From DATJSJ01 sp035504175 (GTDB taxonomy: Bacteria > Pseudomonadota > Alphaproteobacteria > Acetobacterales > Acetobacteraceae), in assembly GCA_035504175.1 (NCBI GenBank), contig DATJSJ010000199.1:1-64000 (forward strand): DNA of 64,000 nt, read 5' to 3'. Position numbers and translations under genes: made by a program. Positions 62,076 to 64,000 of this stretch are shown piece by piece. Within the stretch, counting starts at the first letter, position 1, and the number at the start of each line of letters is the position of its first letter. The notes beneath the pieces were generated by a model, which saw nothing but the letters and a program-made list of their open reading frames with translations, made no database searches and was not told the origin of the DNA.

Positions 62076-63151
62076 TAGTTGCTGGCGTTCTGCTCCTTGC
62101 CGATCTCGTTGATCTGCTTTTGGCTGAGCCTGCGCACGGCCGCCGGCAAGGCCACGAAATTCACCTGGTTCATGAAATGCGGTGCGTTGCCACCGTCCGG
62201 CCTGATCGACCAGGACAGGAAGTCGCGCACGTCGCGGGCCGGCGGGTTGCCCATCTGCGCGTCGACGATCGCGTATTCGTAGTTGATGATCGGATAGGAT
62301 TCGGCGCCCGGCTGGAAGATCAGGCTGACGGCCTCGTCGGCCGGGGTCTTGCCGCCCAGGGCCGCGGCCGCGGCCTGCACGGTCTTGTCGTTGGCCAGCA
62401 CGAACTTGCCGGCGCGGTTCTCGAGCGCCGCCTCGCCGAGCTTGTTCTGGGTGATCGCGCCCTTGTAGCTGATGCCGATATACGCGACCGAGTACGGATT
62501 CTGCTGCAGGGCGTTGACCATGCCCTGATTGCCCTCGGCGCCGATCTCCGACTGGATCGCCGGCCAGCTGATCGTCGTGCCGTAGCCGTGCGCCTGCTGC
62601 CAGTGCGGCGTGCTGTCGGACAGGAACTGGGTGAAGATGAAGGTGTCGCCGCTGCCGTCGGTGCGGTGGATCGGGATGATCGCGTGGTGCGGCAGCTTCA
62701 CCCCGGGATTGAGCCTGGCGATCTGCTTGTTGTCCCAGTCGGTGATCGTGCCGTCATAGATGCCGGCGAGCACCGGCCCGCTCAGCTTCAGGTGCCGGCC
62801 GTTCAGCTCCGGCAGGTTGTAGTTGACCATCTGGCTGGAGATGGCGAGCGGGATGTTCAGCATGTTGGCATGCTGCTTGCGCATCGCCGGGCTGAGATAG
62901 GCGTCGGAGGCGCCGATCTGCGCCAGGCCGGAGACCGCCTCGGAGATGCCGGTGCCGCTGCCGGTGCTCTGGGTGGTGATCTCGACCTTGTGGTCCTTCG
63001 TGTACGCGGGCACCCAGAGGTTGAACAGCGGGTAGAGCAGGCTCGACCCGGTCTCGAGGACGCGGGTTTCCGCCGCCTGCGACGGCGCGGCCAGCGCGGT
63101 GCCCAGCCCGATCACCCCCGCTGCGAGCAGGTGCGCGCGATAAGATTTCAT
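62075..63151 (-). CDS. pstS: Phosphate-binding periplasmic protein PstS
   Basis: 358 residues. The signal peptide covers about 1-27 (KSYRAHLLAAGVIGLGTALA, then APSQAAE). The mature protein has LLYPLFNLWVPAY, STGSGTGISEAVSGLAQIGA, RTDGSGDTFIFTQFL and YPIINYEYAIV, the phosphate-site blocks of PstS. AGGAGG is present upstream; ATG 63151 is preferred over TTG codons just before it. It heads pstSCA. Control by PhoB is expected in general, and candidate sites are noted in the upstream gap. Confidence 0.94.
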   Translation of the reverse strand: MKSYRAHLLAAGVIGLGTALAAPSQAAETRVLETGSSLLYPLFNLWVPAYTKDHKVEITTQSTGSGTGISEAVSGLAQIGASDAYLSPAMRKQHANMLNIPLAISSQMVNYNLPELNGRHLKLSGPVLAGIYDGTITDWDNKQIARLNPGVKLPHHAIIPIHRTDGSGDTFIFTQFLSDSTPHWQQAHGYGTTISWPAIQSEIGAEGNQGMVNALQQNPYSVAYIGISYKGAITQNKLGEAALENRAGKFVLANDKTVQAAAAALGGKTPADEAVSLIFQPGAESYPIINYEYAIVDAQMGNPPARDVRDFLSWSIRPDGGNAPHFMNQVNFVALPAAVRRLSQKQINEIGKEQNASN

Positions 63152-63526
63152 CAACAAGCCATCCTCCTGTGTCCGTCCACGAAAAGTCCCGCCGCAGCCG
63201 CCGGAAGAGCATCGTTGTTAAACCCGGCCTGTCCGGAAGATGACAGGACAGTCATGACGATTGGCTGCGGCGGCCCGGCCCGCAAAGCTCTGCGCGGCAA
63301 TTGGCGCAAGAGCGCCGGCGTGTCATCCGCGCAGATGATAAAGTTCTGTGACACTGCCTGGCCGGGTCGCGATATCTTGAGCTTCCGGCCCCGGCCGGTG
63401 CACAGGCGGGAGCCTGGTCGGGCGACGTCGTCATCGGCCGCCCCCGTCCTCCTTGCGATTGCGGAGCGAAACCCGGCATGTCCTTCCCGCCGGTGGCGTG
63501 AGCGCCCCGGCAGGAGGCGAACGCCC
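63152..63526. other. Divergent promoter region pstS/ndh
   Basis: No gene seen in these 375 bases. On the pstS side a CTGTCAT half-site lies near 63238-63244 (minus strand). The sequence at 63337-63354, read on the minus strand, matches a Pho-box pattern at about 12 of 18 positions (GTGTCACAGAACTTTATC). Both are weak, hand-found candidates. Confidence 0.3.
63337..63354 (-). promoter_or_regulatory. Candidate Pho box upstream of pstS
   Basis: GTGTCACAGAACTTTATC resembles two 7-base half-sites CTGTCAT separated by AGAA. It lies about 185 bases upstream of the pstS start, farther than usual, so it may instead serve a distal promoter or be chance. Confidence 0.2.
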
Positions 63527-64000
63527 ATGCCCGATGACGCCCCGGCCTCGACCGCCGCGCCCGATGCCCCGCCCGCAGCTCCCGCCGGGAGTGCCGCGCA
63601 TGACATCGTGGTGGTGGGCGGCGGTGCCGCCGGGCTCGAGCTCGCGACCCAGCTCGGCGACCGGCTGGGCAAGCGCGGCCGCGCGCGCGTGACGCTGATC
63701 GACCGCTCACGCACGCATCTGTGGAAGCCGCTGCTGCATTCCGTCGCGGCCGGCAGCATGGATCCGGGCGAGCACGAGCTGAACTACATGGCGCAGGCGC
63801 ACTGGCACCATTTCCGATACCGGCTGGGCGAGATGACCGGGCTCGATCGCGCGCGGCACGAATTGCTGCTCGGCGCCATGCATGACGACGAGGGGCGGCT
63901 GATCACCCCGTCGCAGCGCGTGCACTACGACACGCTGGTGATCGCGATCGGCAGCGTCACCAACGATTTCGGAACGCCCGGTGCCGCGCAGCACGCCGTG
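63527..64000 (+). CDS. ndh: Type-II NADH dehydrogenase (partial, runs off the window)
   Basis: The first 158 codons of an FAD-dependent NADH:quinone oxidoreductase. About 25 low-complexity residues are followed by HDIVVVGGGAAGLELATQLG, the FAD-binding dinucleotide fold. VTLIDRSRTHLWKPLLHSVA, AGSMDPGEHELNY and YDTLVIAIGSVTNDFGTPGA are NDH-2 marks. The enzyme feeds electrons from NADH to quinone without pumping protons. AGGAGG at 63512-63517 supports ATG 63527. The gene is divergent from pstS. Confidence 0.92.
   Translation, partial: MPDDAPASTAAPDAPPAAPAGSAAHDIVVVGGGAAGLELATQLGDRLGKRGRARVTLIDRSRTHLWKPLLHSVAAGSMDPGEHELNYMAQAHWHHFRYRLGEMTGLDRARHELLLGAMHDDEGRLITPSQRVHYDTLVIAIGSVTNDFGTPGAAQHAV

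Overview
The window looks like a chromosomal segment of a high-GC alphaproteobacterium. Very high GC, frequent GTG starts with 4-base overlaps, the WtpABC and CreA homologues and GC-rich intergenic hairpins of a kind I associate with Acetobacteraceae all point to Rhodospirillales/Acetobacteraceae. The family assignment is inference. I see no rRNA, tRNA, transposase, integrase, phage gene or CRISPR array. Most of the window is well-packed metabolic and transport genes with short gaps.

Layout. 0.1-2.9 kb: CreA, a small repeat protein, an RlpA-like protein and a YihY/BrkB membrane protein. 3.3-5.4 kb: a fold-III ornithine/lysine-type decarboxylase behind a structured leader, and exonuclease III. 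5.5-10 kb: a complete branched-chain amino-acid (Liv) ABC transporter. 10.1-14.4 kb: a DUF1328 peptide, then an unusual operon of histidine ammonia-lyase, an APH-type kinase and an enolase paralogue with altered active-site residues. 14.5-17.5 kb: a WtpABC tungstate/molybdate transporter. 17.7-20 kb: htpG and yjbQ. 20-24.9 kb: an SMP-30 hydrolase, a GH3-type acyl-amido synthetase and a penicillin-acylase-type amidase in a row.

25.1-33.5 kb: carbohydrate region with a PfkB kinase plus GatZ-like protein (probable tagatose kinase and tagatose-6-phosphate epimerase), a small secreted protein, a LuxR regulator, a 186-bp duplicated remnant of the gatZ-like gene and a ribose-type ABC transporter. 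33.6-37.7 kb: an OCD/mu-crystallin-family enzyme, mutL with the endonuclease motif, a short BKACE protein and an LprI-like protein. 37.8-47.2 kb: glycosyltransferase, an uncharacterised protein followed by a perfect 40-nt palindrome, rsmD/rluB/peptidase operon, tadA, a GAF-like protein, UDP-xylose synthase and a secreted PHB-depolymerase-like esterase.

47.4-56.3 kb: pseudouridine breakdown (psuG, psuK) followed by two overlapping SDR genes. Beyond them are DUF2905, a Gfo/Idh/MocA oxidoreductase, nanE and a CUT1 sugar ABC transporter that lacks its ATPase. 57-64 kb: DedA, a GluR0-like ligand-gated potassium channel coupled to an MscS channel, pstSCA (pstB not adjacent) and the start of a type-II NADH dehydrogenase.

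Most interesting for follow-up: the hutH/kinase/enolase-paralogue operon, the GH3/penicillin-acylase/SMP-30 module, the GluR0-like plus MscS pair behind pstSCA, the recent gatZ fragment duplication, the dispersed hairpin repeats, and two genes (nanE, dedA) whose reading frames seem to require ATT or CTG starts.
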